A stretch of 64,000 nucleotides of DNA from a virus: positions 1 through 64,000 of the IMG/VR virus record IMGVR_UViG_3300009415_000002; one strand, given 5' to 3'. The notes under the pieces were generated by a model. It saw nothing but the letters and a program-made list of their open reading frames with translations. It did not search any database and was not told the DNA's origin. Made by a program: the position numbers and the translations under genes. How positions within the stretch are numbered: the stretch's first letter is position 1; the number at the start of each line of letters is the position of its first letter. Shown here piece after piece: positions 16,301 to 23,336 of this stretch.

Positions 16301-17706
16301 AACTTGATATTAGTTTTATCAGATGCAGCGACTATACCTTGAGCTAGACACCAGCCTAAGAAGCTAGGAGCTTGCTTACCACCAATAAACTCAAGACCAA
16401 AGTGGTCATCACTTACTAAGTTAATACCATTTGCATAGATTAAGTTAGTGCGAACGAAGTGTGCAATGTCATCAGCATCAGGCTTATGACCATAGTTATG
16501 CTCAGGCATAAATAGTTTTACAGCCAAGTTAATACGAGTCTCCAATTGCTTGGAAGTTCCAGCGAAAGCTGAAAGAGCAAATAGAAATACTGCATGATTA
16601 CCATCCAGAACCACAAATTCACTACCAACTTGACCAAAGCAAGAAGCTTTATTAGCTTTAAGAACACGACTGCCTGTGGATACAGTTGCATTAAGCATAT
16701 CAATCTCTACACGGTCGCGTTTAACGACGGTGCCGGAGACTGACGCACAGTTGTTGAAAAGAAATCCAGTGAATTGAGCACGTTCTTCAGCACTTAAGTT
16801 ATAAGTGGCAGCAGCAATAAGAGCAACCCAGAATCCGCCTGCGTTGACAGGAAGTTTATACTCAGGGTTAGAAGCATTGAATGCTACTCCAACACATTCA
16901 CGGTCACCGTTAGCTTTGATTTTAACAATAGTGAATGCAGCTTTAACAAACTTAAGAACGTTATGTGGGAAAGCAGTTAGGTTTGCGAAACCAGTTTGCT
17001 CATAAGCAAGAGAGCAAGGTGCTAGATTACCAAGTTTATTACCAAACAAAGCAAGGAAAGCATCACGAGATTCAATAGCACGAGCATTGACTTTGGACTG
17101 AGTGGCCCACTTCTTAGCAATCATTTCATCACTAGGGTCTTTGAAGTTACGTTTTAGCTTAGCAACATAAGCTTCTTCAGTTGTGACGTTAAATAAAACA
17201 TCAGCAATAATATCAGCAAATCTCACACCATAACCATTGTGATTAACAATGTTAGATACAATAGTGCTAAAACTAACTAAAGAAGAAACTTCAGAATAGT
17301 CAGCGTTGAATGCAGTGTTGAACATAGTGGATTGAACAGTTGTGTTTGTCATAGTGATTTTGTCCTCAGAAGGGTTAGTGTTAATGTCATTAGAAGGGTG
17401 TTTATCGAGCTTACCCTCAGCTCCATCAGTTTCTTCTTGCTCTACTGACTTAGCAACACAATTAGTGTTAGCCATATAGAATATAGCGTCTTCTAACTCA
17501 TCAGTTAGTTGAATACCTAATTGTTCTAATACTTCTTCATAACAGTTAAGAACTGCATCTAAATAAGATAGATCAACATCAAGTTTAGAACTAATATCTG
17601 CTTCTGCAGCGTTATGGATTTGGATCAAAATGTCTTTCTGAGTCATGTTATTACCTTCGTTAGTGTTGTTAGCAGAGTTGTTGGAAGCAGTGTTTGAGTT
17701 AGTCAT
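13366..17706 (-). CDS. single-chain RNA polymerase-like protein (beta/beta'-type barrels)
   Basis: 1446 residues. Residues 1036-1119 read like the beta' catalytic barrel: VILNRNCPIVRLLGV (compare bacterial LLNRAPTLHRLGI), then DPLVWHALNEGDSDGDGIAV (compare LHPLVC..FNADFDGDQMAV). Asp1106, 1108 and 1110 form the Mg-binding DxDGD. Residues 675-716 (RRFATKF, LPYEVEF, WDIMLNNECTKGHGALLE) resemble the beta region DMPY...VDIVLNPLGVPSRMNIGQ. The order, beta then beta' in one chain, fits single-chain phage RNA polymerases of the YonO/crAss-like kind. Between them lie TALESVSKSS and FTLESA (Glu830, Glu840), possible processing sites. AGGAG precedes ATG 17706; internal Met21 and Met119 also follow ribosome-site-like GAAGG and GAGGA. 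A pseudoknot lies in the leader. Function inferred from motifs only. Confidence 0.62.
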   Translation of the reverse strand: MTNSNTASNNSANNTNEGNNMTQKDILIQIHNAAEADISSKLDVDLSYLDAVLNCYEEVLEQLGIQLTDELEDAIFYMANTNCVAKSVEQEETDGAEGKLDKHPSNDINTNPSEDKITMTNTTVQSTMFNTAFNADYSEVSSLVSFSTIVSNIVNHNGYGVRFADIIADVLFNVTTEEAYVAKLKRNFKDPSDEMIAKKWATQSKVNARAIESRDAFLALFGNKLGNLAPCSLAYEQTGFANLTAFPHNVLKFVKAAFTIVKIKANGDRECVGVAFNASNPEYKLPVNAGGFWVALIAAATYNLSAEERAQFTGFLFNNCASVSGTVVKRDRVEIDMLNATVSTGSRVLKANKASCFGQVGSEFVVLDGNHAVFLFALSAFAGTSKQLETRINLAVKLFMPEHNYGHKPDADDIAHFVRTNLIYANGINLVSDDHFGLEFIGGKQAPSFLGWCLAQGIVAASDKTNIKFVTINDGAEATGLGWNRELDRIITPNDVNKVAKLINRGAANNYDCADLDDRVASNFGFALQSGEVAKTKGKMMDVAFTNSKLGFGSGVGIINPETYITYYVGKKESESFTLSIFGNKFMNHANNKLALVNKIQEKIDAAKGQTFAPKATIVEVSVDGVKHKLVRNSSDAANIRVVSGTVGNIVNDENSIEISINVEIVETTQWVKTRRFATKFTTLPYEVEFVGQNNHWDIMLNNECTKGHGALLEMFANDQGEFNLHTANGELVGADGSVINLYDENNAVQEWKESKRFNDVKIRMTMAKSVFEKQAKAGNAEEGHSFFDSVKVISEGTTFDGYEYVLVEETIDVIFGQLVFDVEISTALESVSKSSFTLESAAAVSIQDKELGDALFTESIDKTKSFLTLANEFAGNTSTAPCVIDATTEDMSAVSSTIFPNGTIGIKHRKLLVSIANFFAGQNEYKFFIGKSANVKSIKLDLNVVAIYGSFSAASGAAARETATIVNFIVDLFINRVNQFDGDIVGKLNSAYSKIINTAVESNNVLKKATRSGDLVYGKVRTSFHPMLHSADGIPTVILNRNCPIVRLLGVKDWDSFVNYYIGFTRTPMPFLGAGRLVLTDDEQICGIAHVVVDPLVWHALNEGDSDGDGIAVINLETVAGYEITTDKVIAINASKMGIAGYEYLYGANVPYIDFISEKDKQGKKSLRGNACLLNSQLKDPETNEKVYITSAYLGDFAARVAKHYKSAVGVSYGMCSKLIFDAADRAVGPDEARFNTVVDASLIAWRAIYEGLGLSGYSKNAELFFNLVNAASTDTESEMVWSPMGNWKQVDVRFNTPKEEWCDGAILLQAAIKEIVGVNLPEEVFTQLIRSRIVTRVMPKLEGFGEVKKWWQGGVTGAVKFGALRRISQGSQRAAYEMGFIEEAEYASSGQYVAKPLAILFNEGGYSHMFDNALLGELSTAVCEFHGLIRDAKQANIDRANYGV

Positions 17707-17744
17707 GTTATTAGTCTCCTAAGTGTTAGTGTGTTTATAGAAAA

Positions 17745-17784
17745 TAGATAGCACTTATTTAAAGACACCGCTATCTAGATGTCT
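17745..17784 (-). promoter_or_regulatory. H-type pseudoknot leader (copy B)
   Basis: Minus-strand order: AGACA (17784-17780), TC, TAGATAGC (17777-17770), GG, TGTCT (17767-17763), loop TTAAATAAGT, GCTATCTA (17752-17745). The three loops are identical to those of copy D, although all stem bases differ. It lies 38 bases before the ATG of the polymerase-like gene. Confidence 0.7.
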
Positions 17785-17791
17785 AGGTTAA

Positions 17792-18286
17792 TTAAATAAA
17801 AATGACAGGCTTTTTTCTATTTACCATTTTTATTCTTTTGCTTGGTTTATAAAATATAGACCTTAATATTTTAGAGCCATAACCAAACTTAGGCTTACCT
17901 ACGCAAGTGAATAGATATGGATCTAATTTATTTTCTATAGCCTTTTTATTTACTTCTTTATTACATTTTCTTGAAGCATAGTCAAAGAAAAAAGATCCAA
18001 TTAACTGATTTTTATAATCACCTTTATTTATAACAGCAATCTGCTGATCTTCCTTTTCCCAGCCAGGACCTTCTTTAGAAAATCTTATATTACCTAACTC
18101 AATAGTCCATCTCTCATTCATAAAGTTAAATCTTATATAAAGAGATCTATCAGTCCTAAATAATACTGCATTACTTATTTCTAACTCTTTATTATAGAAA
18201 CAAAGATATAAAGTTTCTAAATTTAATAACGTGTCATTGCTACTATAGTTAGAAATATCAGCCGAAAACAAAATCTCATAAATCAT
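17792..18286 (-). CDS. hypothetical protein
   Basis: 164 residues (MIYEILFSADISNYSSN). Mixed alpha/beta with aromatic strands (LYLCFYNKELEI, SLYIRFNFMNERWTIEL) and a basic C-terminus KPSKRIKMVNRKKPV. No recognised domain. It is immediately upstream of the polymerase-like gene in transcription order and has its own pseudoknot leader. Confidence 0.7.
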   Translation of the reverse strand: MIYEILFSADISNYSSNDTLLNLETLYLCFYNKELEISNAVLFRTDRSLYIRFNFMNERWTIELGNIRFSKEGPGWEKEDQQIAVINKGDYKNQLIGSFFFDYASRKCNKEVNKKAIENKLDPYLFTCVGKPKFGYGSKILRSIFYKPSKRIKMVNRKKPVIFI

Positions 18287-18313
18287 AATAAATCTCCAGT
18301 GTTAATGTGTTTA

Positions 18314-18352
18314 TGTAAATACTTATTTTACATCGTGATTTACACACACGAT
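18314..18352 (-). promoter_or_regulatory. H-type pseudoknot leader (copy C)
   Basis: Stem 1 ATCGTG 18332-18337 with CACGAT 18347-18352; stem 2 TGTAAAT 18314-18320 with ATTTACA 18338-18344; minus-strand third loop GTAAAATAAGT. It ends 27 bases before ATG 18286. Confidence 0.65.
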
Positions 18353-18361
18353 AGATCAGTC

Positions 18362-18487
18362 CTACCAGTTATGCGTTACAAATACAACACGTGCTTTACG
18401 CACCTCTAATCCTTTACGACGTGCTCTACCTAAGATAGATAGACGCAGTTGTGTTTGGATAGATTGTTTGATTTGTGCAATAGTCAT
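18362..18487 (-). CDS. small basic protein
   Basis: 41 residues from ATG 18487 (MTIAQIKQSIQTQLRL) to TAG 18362, Arg/Lys-rich in the second half (GRARRKGLEVRKARVV). GGTAAT precedes the start. It lies between a hairpin leader and a pseudoknot, like every other gene in this cluster, which supports it despite its size. May bind nucleic acid; otherwise unknown. Confidence 0.55.
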   Translation of the reverse strand: MTIAQIKQSIQTQLRLSILGRARRKGLEVRKARVVFVTHNW

Positions 18488-18549
18488 GGTTATTACCTAT
18501 AGATATACAAAATAAGGGTCCTAATTAGGACCCTTACGTGTTTATTTAA

Positions 18550-18756
18550 TTAATCATCTAACTTTTCCAAAATAGCTTTAAGAGCATTAAGTTGTCCTGA
18601 ATATGACTTGACCATATCTTGATATAAAACTTTACGTTGGATTTTGTCGGCCTCCGAACCGTCCATAAAGTCAGTTTCCAAAAGCTTTTTAGTCTTATCA
18701 AGTTTAAGCAATTCCAAAGCAGCAATTCTAAGTTTGATTTCATTCTTATTTGACAT
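18550..18756 (-). CDS. small coiled-coil protein
   Basis: 68 residues (MSNKNEIKLRIAALELLKL). Almost entirely charged helix with leucine heptads, so probably a dimeric coiled coil. The frame was chosen over an overlapping one because of its coding-like Lys/Glu/Leu pattern and the start context. A hairpin of the array lies on each side. Confidence 0.65.
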   Translation of the reverse strand: MSNKNEIKLRIAALELLKLDKTKKLLETDFMDGSEADKIQRKVLYQDMVKSYSGQLNALKAILEKLDD

Positions 18757-18818
18757 AATGAGTTATACCTTATTATATATTACAAAATAAGGGCCCGAAG
18801 GCCTTATCTTGCTGAATG

Positions 18819-19256
18819 TTATACCCACTCATTACGTTCAGACCACACAGGACAATCAGAAGGCTTAACGCCAAGACCTGATGTGTCAATATGTCTGCTT
18901 TTTCTGCTGAACTTATAGATCTTACAGTTAGATGCTATAAAGCATCCACTGTCATAATCCATATCAGCAATGTCGATAACCTCGTCATAGACATGAAGAT
19001 GTTCAACCTTCACTCCATTAACAAAAGCAGGCGAGATTAGGTTGAGATTTCTCTCTTCACCATCACCACGACGTTGTAGTACACCTGTTAGTGTGACAGG
19101 CTTGTCCAACGCATTCTCAAGGACTCTGCGCTTGTGCGCATTAAGTTTAACTTCGTGTTGTCTGTAGATGGATTGAAACTGAGAAGAACGAGAACCGTAA
19201 CATAAGAATGCTGTAATTGCTTGATCGATGATTGTGTTGATTGTAGTCATGGTCAT
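18819..19256 (-). CDS. hypothetical protein
   Basis: 145 residues (MTMTTINTIIDQAITAF). The centre looks beta-rich (PVTLTGVLQRRGDG, VEHLHVYDEVIDIADMDY), ending in SDCPVWSERNEWV. Four Cys are not in an obvious metal-binding pattern. No family recognised. Confidence 0.65.
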   Translation of the reverse strand: MTMTTINTIIDQAITAFLCYGSRSSQFQSIYRQHEVKLNAHKRRVLENALDKPVTLTGVLQRRGDGEERNLNLISPAFVNGVKVEHLHVYDEVIDIADMDYDSGCFIASNCKIYKFSRKSRHIDTSGLGVKPSDCPVWSERNEWV

Positions 19257-19327
19257 AGTTGTTAAAGGGAACTACCCTAAATAAATTACAAAATAAGGGC
19301 CCTTATGGACCCCTACGTGTTTAATAT

Positions 19328-19546
19328 TTATTTAAAAGGAAAGAAGCAAATTTCATCACTGCCTTCTGAATCAAAGATATTAGTTTTACATAATGGTTTA
19401 CTAATACCGATTTCTTCACAGGCTGATTCATAATTCGCAAGTGCTGAGTTAAATATAAACCTATCCTGTGAAGCATTACTACGCTTAACAGCAAAATGCG
19501 CTTTGGCAAAAGCTCTACATATTTCATAATAGTCTAGTTTGTCCAT
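19328..19546 (-). CDS. small hypothetical protein
   Basis: 72 residues (MDKLDYYEICRAFAKAHF). This frame is preferred to the overlapping one at 19321 because ATG 19546 follows AAGGTATACC, the cluster's usual ribosome site. Helical with an acidic tail FDSEGSDEICFF. Unknown function. Confidence 0.6.
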   Translation of the reverse strand: MDKLDYYEICRAFAKAHFAVKRSNASQDRFIFNSALANYESACEEIGISKPLCKTNIFDSEGSDEICFFPFK

Positions 19547-19613
19547 AAGGTATACCTTATTATATATTACAAAATAAGGGCCCCGTGGCCCTTACAAAGA
19601 TTAATATAAAGAT

Positions 19614-19916
19614 CTATCTAGATCCTGCACCAACACTACTAATAGGAGCATTACACTTAAAAGTGCGCCCTCCTCTACGTCGCCCTAAAGCACCATAGTT
19701 AACAGTGATAATGTCTCCATCACGTTGCATGTCAATATCCTTCATTTTCACAAAGGAACCACCACACTCATACTTAACTTTAAGATCAGGACCATTCCAC
19801 TCAGGAACAATCTCAACACCTACAAGGTTAGGATGAGCAAAGGAAGCAAACCAACAAGTGGATGCAACAGCAATAGCAGATACGGACACGGAAGCAATTG
19901 ATTTAAAGTTACGCAT
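19614..19916 (-). CDS. exported small protein with signal peptide
   Basis: 100 residues. The N-terminus is a typical signal sequence: RNFK, then the hydrophobic stretch SIASVSVSAIAVASTCWFASFA, with likely cleavage after about residue 27. The mature part is short and beta-like (VEIVPEWNGPDLKVKYEC) with a basic loop GRRRGGRTFKC and two Cys that could form a disulfide. A phage protein acting in the periplasm or envelope is likely. No family recognised. Confidence 0.65.
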   Translation of the reverse strand: MRNFKSIASVSVSAIAVASTCWFASFAHPNLVGVEIVPEWNGPDLKVKYECGGSFVKMKDIDMQRDGDIITVNYGALGRRRGGRTFKCNAPISSVGAGSR

Positions 19917-19996
19917 AGTTTTACCTAATGTGTTTACAAAATAAGGGCCCGAAGGCCCTTGTTAGGTTTAAGATGATAGGGATTAGGGATTAGGGA

Positions 19997-20266
19997 TTAC
20001 TTATTAACAATATGATTTGTTACATAGCACATTATTACTGAGGACCATAACTGAGATGCAACTGCATCATCTCCTTCCCAAACCATTTCTACTCCTTTAC
20101 TTTTGTTAACTAACTTGATCTGACCTTTATAAGTTTCCACATTATTAGTGAACTTAGCAAAGGAATAACCTTCATATGTGAAGCTCATTAATATATCATT
20201 TTCATACTGAAGAGTCCATACTTGAGGTTGAGTTTTGATTGAACGAAGAACTTGTGAAACTTTCAT
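19997..20266 (-). CDS. hypothetical protein
   Basis: 89 residues (MKVSQVLRSIKTQPQV). Alternating beta-like segments (VWTLQYENDILMSFTYEGY, YKGQIKLVNKSKGVEMVWEG) suggest a small barrel. AAAGGTAA precedes the ATG. Unknown function. Confidence 0.65.
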   Translation of the reverse strand: MKVSQVLRSIKTQPQVWTLQYENDILMSFTYEGYSFAKFTNNVETYKGQIKLVNKSKGVEMVWEGDDAVASQLWSSVIMCYVTNHIVNK

Positions 20267-20335
20267 GTGATTTACCTTTGTGTGTTTATATTACAAAATA
20301 AGGGCCCTGTTAAGACCCCTTACATAAGTTATTAA

Positions 20336-20596
20336 TTAAAGTTTTGATAAGTCTATAATACTAAATGGCAGATATATGACCATACCTGTGCTTGCTTTTC
20401 TAAACTCTTTAGCCTCACTAATTGGGAAGTTGTGGGAATAAATCCATATACCCATTTCGTCTCTTTCTGCAAGGAAGATATATTGTTCATACAATCCCTG
20501 CGTCGCCGAGAGGCGAGAGACCCAATTTTGCTTTTTAATAAGAATATTTTCTGCTTCAAACTTAAAGTCTTCCAGTCTTTCATTAAATAAATCCAT
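20336..20596 (-). CDS. hypothetical protein
   Basis: 86 residues (MDLFNERLEDFKFEAEN). A charged N-terminal helix is followed by a mixed region with WIYSHNFPISEAKEF. The overlapping frame at 20353 lacks a sensible leader. No family recognised. Confidence 0.6.
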   Translation of the reverse strand: MDLFNERLEDFKFEAENILIKKQNWVSRLSATQGLYEQYIFLAERDEMGIWIYSHNFPISEAKEFRKASTGMVIYLPFSIIDLSKL

Positions 20597-20650
20597 AACT
20601 TGTTTTAACTATTATATACTACAAAATAAGGGTCCGAAGACCCTTAATTA

Positions 20651-21184
20651 TTAAGTTAATGTTTGAGCATCTATAGTTAGATAACCTGCAAAGTCTTTTT
20701 TACTAACAGCTTTATCTATCTTCTTTAACATTTTATAGATAGCTTTAGCTAGTTCAGCACTAGATAGTTCATCTAATACTTCTTCATACTCTACATATAC
20801 TACACAAGTAATATCTACTACTTGTAAGATGGCCTCTTTTAATCTTTTATGCTTATCAACTTTACTAAGCATTTCATTAGGATTAACTGTCCAGTCTATG
20901 CCTATCGCTATGTTAGCCTCATCATTATACAGAATGTCATCTATAGTTAGAAAATGATCTAACCTACTTACTGTGGTTTTATTACTATATCTACGAGCAC
21001 TTCTATACCTATCAAAGTCAATACTTTTTATAGTATCACAAGCACTATTTACTCTATCTTTCATAGAGTTTATATCTCTTTCTTGAAGAAGAGATAAGTT
21101 AAATGTTTTATATTTCTTTATACTGTTCATAGCTTTCTTAGCATTAATTACTATTCCTTCTAAGTAATCTCCATTGTATCCCAT
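20651..21184 (-). CDS. hypothetical protein, paralogue of next gene
   Basis: 177 residues. It shares DDIL, IGIDWTVNPNEM, an AIYKMLKKIDKAVSKK segment and AGYLTIDAQTL with the 176-residue protein at 21245-21775 (DDIM, AAIDWTDDPMKL, ALFEILLKVEDMVSKQ, AGYLTLNMEKL). The two are therefore a diverged tandem duplication with the same length and layout. A conserved I-D-W-T box might be functional. Family unknown. Confidence 0.7.
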   Translation of the reverse strand: MGYNGDYLEGIVINAKKAMNSIKKYKTFNLSLLQERDINSMKDRVNSACDTIKSIDFDRYRSARRYSNKTTVSRLDHFLTIDDILYNDEANIAIGIDWTVNPNEMLSKVDKHKRLKEAILQVVDITCVVYVEYEEVLDELSSAELAKAIYKMLKKIDKAVSKKDFAGYLTIDAQTLT

Positions 21185-21244
21185 TGTAGTTTCCCCTATT
21201 TTGTAATTAAATACAAAATAAGGGCCCGAAAGCCCTTATATAAT

Positions 21245-21775
21245 TTAAACTAGTTTTTCCATATTAAGAGTAAGATAGCCTGCATATTTTTGCTTACTAA
21301 CCATATCTTCTACTTTTAAAAGAATTTCAAATAAAGCAGCCATAGCAAAGCGAGCTTTATCTATTTTCCTTTCTAATAAAACATGATTAGTAATACATAC
21401 TGACAAACATACATCTACCTGTAGTTTGTCCATCACAGACTTACGTGATGTAAATCTATCTCTTTTTTGTTCTAACTTCATAGGATCATCAGTCCAGTCT
21501 ATGGCAGCAAATAAAAGATTTCCATCTTCTAATTCACATTCCATAATATCGTCAACACCTAGTATGTAGTCCATACGTGTTTTAATACTATTACCATCTT
21601 TCTTAGCATATTTATTAGCAGTACAATAATGAACACTATCATACTGTTTCATTTCTTCAATAGCTAATTTAATCTCATCTTCAAATATAGAAGCATCTAC
21701 TAATAAGCAGTTGTTTTCTAATAAAGAGCAAGTTGTTTGCATTAGGTTTTCTGTATCGTACAATGACATAATCAA
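21245..21775 (-). CDS. hypothetical protein, paralogue of 20651-21184
   Basis: 176 residues (first Met at 21775; MSLYDTENLM at residue 3 is also possible). It is collinear with the downstream paralogue across the DDIM, IDWT and AGYLT boxes. More Cys-rich than its partner (TTCSLLENNC, VDVCLSVC). No catalytic motif recognised. Confidence 0.7.
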   Translation of the reverse strand: MIMSLYDTENLMQTTCSLLENNCLLVDASIFEDEIKLAIEEMKQYDSVHYCTANKYAKKDGNSIKTRMDYILGVDDIMECELEDGNLLFAAIDWTDDPMKLEQKRDRFTSRKSVMDKLQVDVCLSVCITNHVLLERKIDKARFAMAALFEILLKVEDMVSKQKYAGYLTLNMEKLV

Positions 21776-21828
21776 TTACCAGTATATTACAAAATAAGGG
21801 CCCGAAGACCCCTACTTTGTAATGATTA

Positions 21829-21873
21829 ATTGGCTAGAGGAGTTGCACCCCCATTAAACCGTCATGTGCCAAT
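21829..21873 (-). other. tRNA-like minihelix
   Basis: The minus strand reads ATTGGCA, 14 bases, GGGGG-TGCAACT-CCTCT, AGCCAAT. The ends pair over 6 bp like an acceptor stem, and the inner arm mimics a T-arm with a T-x-C-A-A loop. D and anticodon arms are absent. It sits directly after the stop of gene 21877-22419, so it is a 3' UTR element, a tRNA fragment or a chance fold. Confidence 0.35.
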
Positions 21874-21876
21874 TTA

Positions 21877-22419
21877 TTAAATTGAAAGGTAAGTAGCATA
21901 TAATTCTACTTCCCATCTAGCTTCTTTAACTACAGACTCAGAATAATAAGAGTTGATGTATTTAACAAAATAATCATCAACTGCATTATCAAACAATTCT
22001 TTAGAGAAATCACTAGTGAACTCATACTTATCTCCTACTTGAACACGGTCAAAAGAAGATAGATAAGAACGGACTTCATTTATTACTTCAAAGCATAAAA
22101 CACCATATCCTGTTAAAGAACGGTGTATAGCTTCTACTTCTTCTGCAGATACTTTAGAAGAACCTTCTTGTGTATCAACTTCAGATAAATAAACTAATCC
22201 AGTTAAGATTACTTCTTCATTTACAGGATTAAAATCTAATCTTGTATCAGAAGTAAGTTTAACTTTATATGTTTTTGTATAAGTCTCATCCTCTACAATA
22301 GTGTAGTGGCGAGAAGCAGATACAGTGCAATACAAGTTGTTAGCTTGTAGTTCACCCTCAGAAAGAACTTCTTTGGAGGAATGATATAAAAACATAATTT
22401 TACCTAGTTTGATGTACAA
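21877..22419 (-). CDS. hypothetical protein, weakly ADP-ribosyltransferase-like
   Basis: 180 residues. The start FLYHSSKEVLSEGELQ, then LYCTVSASRHYTIV and TKTYKVKL, resembles the YH-S...G...LY-S...A..Y layout of small phage or toxin ADP-ribosyltransferases, but the catalytic Glu region cannot be fixed by eye. The rest is acidic. AGGTAAAATT precedes the ATG region. Treat the enzyme idea as a lead only; the gene itself is well supported. Confidence 0.65.
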   Translation of the reverse strand: MYIKLGKIMFLYHSSKEVLSEGELQANNLYCTVSASRHYTIVEDETYTKTYKVKLTSDTRLDFNPVNEEVILTGLVYLSEVDTQEGSSKVSAEEVEAIHRSLTGYGVLCFEVINEVRSYLSSFDRVQVGDKYEFTSDFSKELFDNAVDDYFVKYINSYYSESVVKEARWEVELYATYLSI

Positions 22420-22446
22420 AATAAGGGCCCGATGGCCCCTACATTG

Positions 22447-22593
22447 TTATTCATCGTCATCATCAAGCAATGCTAGCTGATCTAGCATTACCTTCTGAGA
22501 CTGAAACTGTTTATCCCATTGCTCCTGTGTGCTACCCTCTGGAAGAGAGCATTGTTCACCGGTTAGTGGGTTAGTTTTAGTTTCGTATTTCAT
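22447..22593 (-). CDS. small acidic protein
   Basis: 48 residues from ATG 22593 (MKYETKTNPLTGEQCSL) to TAA 22447, ending LLDDDDE. TAGGTGTAATC precedes the start and array hairpins lie on both sides, exactly as for larger neighbours. Unknown function. Confidence 0.6.
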   Translation of the reverse strand: MKYETKTNPLTGEQCSLPEGSTQEQWDKQFQSQKVMLDQLALLDDDDE

Positions 22594-22653
22594 GATTACA
22601 CCTATATTATTGATCATAATAAGGGTCCGAAGACCCCTATTATGTTTAAATGT

Positions 22654-22980
22654 CTATTCTCCTTTAAGATTAAAGAAGTAAGACATAACCTCAACGTGTA
22701 GCTCAGTTAAGTTCACGACACCAGGAGTAAAGTCTTTAACTTCACTCTGGATACGCTCTAAAGAATAACCGTTCTTGATAAGATTTTGTACTATGAGTAC
22801 ATCATCTTCAATCCCGTCGTTATCCCACTCGTCATCTGTTAGGTCAAGACCTAAGATGTCGTGTAGAGCATCGTGACAGATCATCTTTCCTATGAGCCAT
22901 GATGGTCCTTCCTCACGGAGAGTTAGGTCATTACGGTCACAGAAAGCTGCTGCACGTTGGTTTAATTTAGCGAAAATCAT
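22654..22980 (-). CDS. HDxxH-motif protein
   Basis: 108 residues. ICHDALHDILGLDLTDDEW carries an H-D-x-x-H followed by acidic residues, the layout of metal-binding HDxxH...E proteins (as in the COQ4 family). A second protein with the same box (VHDAIHAWCGLSTTLADEE) is at 25010-25318. The acidic centre and helical C-terminus give no further clue. Metal binding is inferred; the substrate is unknown. Confidence 0.65.
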   Translation of the reverse strand: MIFAKLNQRAAAFCDRNDLTLREEGPSWLIGKMICHDALHDILGLDLTDDEWDNDGIEDDVLIVQNLIKNGYSLERIQSEVKDFTPGVVNLTELHVEVMSYFFNLKGE

Positions 22981-23033
22981 ATCATTAAAAGGTATAGGAC
23001 AAAATAAGGGCCCGAAGGCCCAAACAATGTTAT

Positions 23034-23270
23034 TTATACAGTTTCAAAATTAACTAATAACTCACTTAAGTTACAGCTGTGTTGGATGCCTAGATCATAA
23101 AGACCTGTTAAAGCTTCTCTTACAGTTGCATACTTTTTGTCAAGTTGGATCTTAGCAGATCTTTCTTCATAAGCACCAAGACCAGAAGTCTTAATAGTGT
23201 TTAGTTCAATAGCATAACGGTTGTTTAGAAGTCTGTTGTCGATGTTGATAGAAGCAGTTAAGTTAGTCAT
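23034..23270 (-). CDS. hypothetical protein
   Basis: 78 residues (MTNLTASINIDNRLLNN). Mixed strand/helix, ending CNLSELLVNFETV. AAAGGTATATT precedes the ATG. No family recognised. Confidence 0.6.
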   Translation of the reverse strand: MTNLTASINIDNRLLNNRYAIELNTIKTSGLGAYEERSAKIQLDKKYATVREALTGLYDLGIQHSCNLSELLVNFETV

Positions 23271-23336
23271 AATATACCTTTGTGTTTGTTAGTGTTTAAT
23301 GAACAAAATAAGGGCCCGAAGACCCTTACATATTTA

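Larger units (their letters stand above)
18514..23327 (-). repeat. array of 13 intergenic UUCG hairpins
   Basis: Each gap between the small genes here holds TACAAAATAAGGG...CCCTT (plus strand). On the transcribed minus strand this is an AAGGGYC/GRCCCTT stem, usually capped by TTCG, followed by ATTTTGT. Positions: 18514-18535, 18789-18805, 19295-19314, 19576-19593, 19943-19960, 20300-20321, 20628-20645, 21220-21237, 21796-21813, 22423-22440, 22621-22638, 23008-23021 and 23310-23327. Paired changes (GGCC to GGTCC/GGACC) preserve the stem. The next gene's ribosome site (AGGTA-type) and ATG follow within about 20-45 bases. It may be a terminator or an mRNA-processing or stabilising hairpin. Confidence 0.75.
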
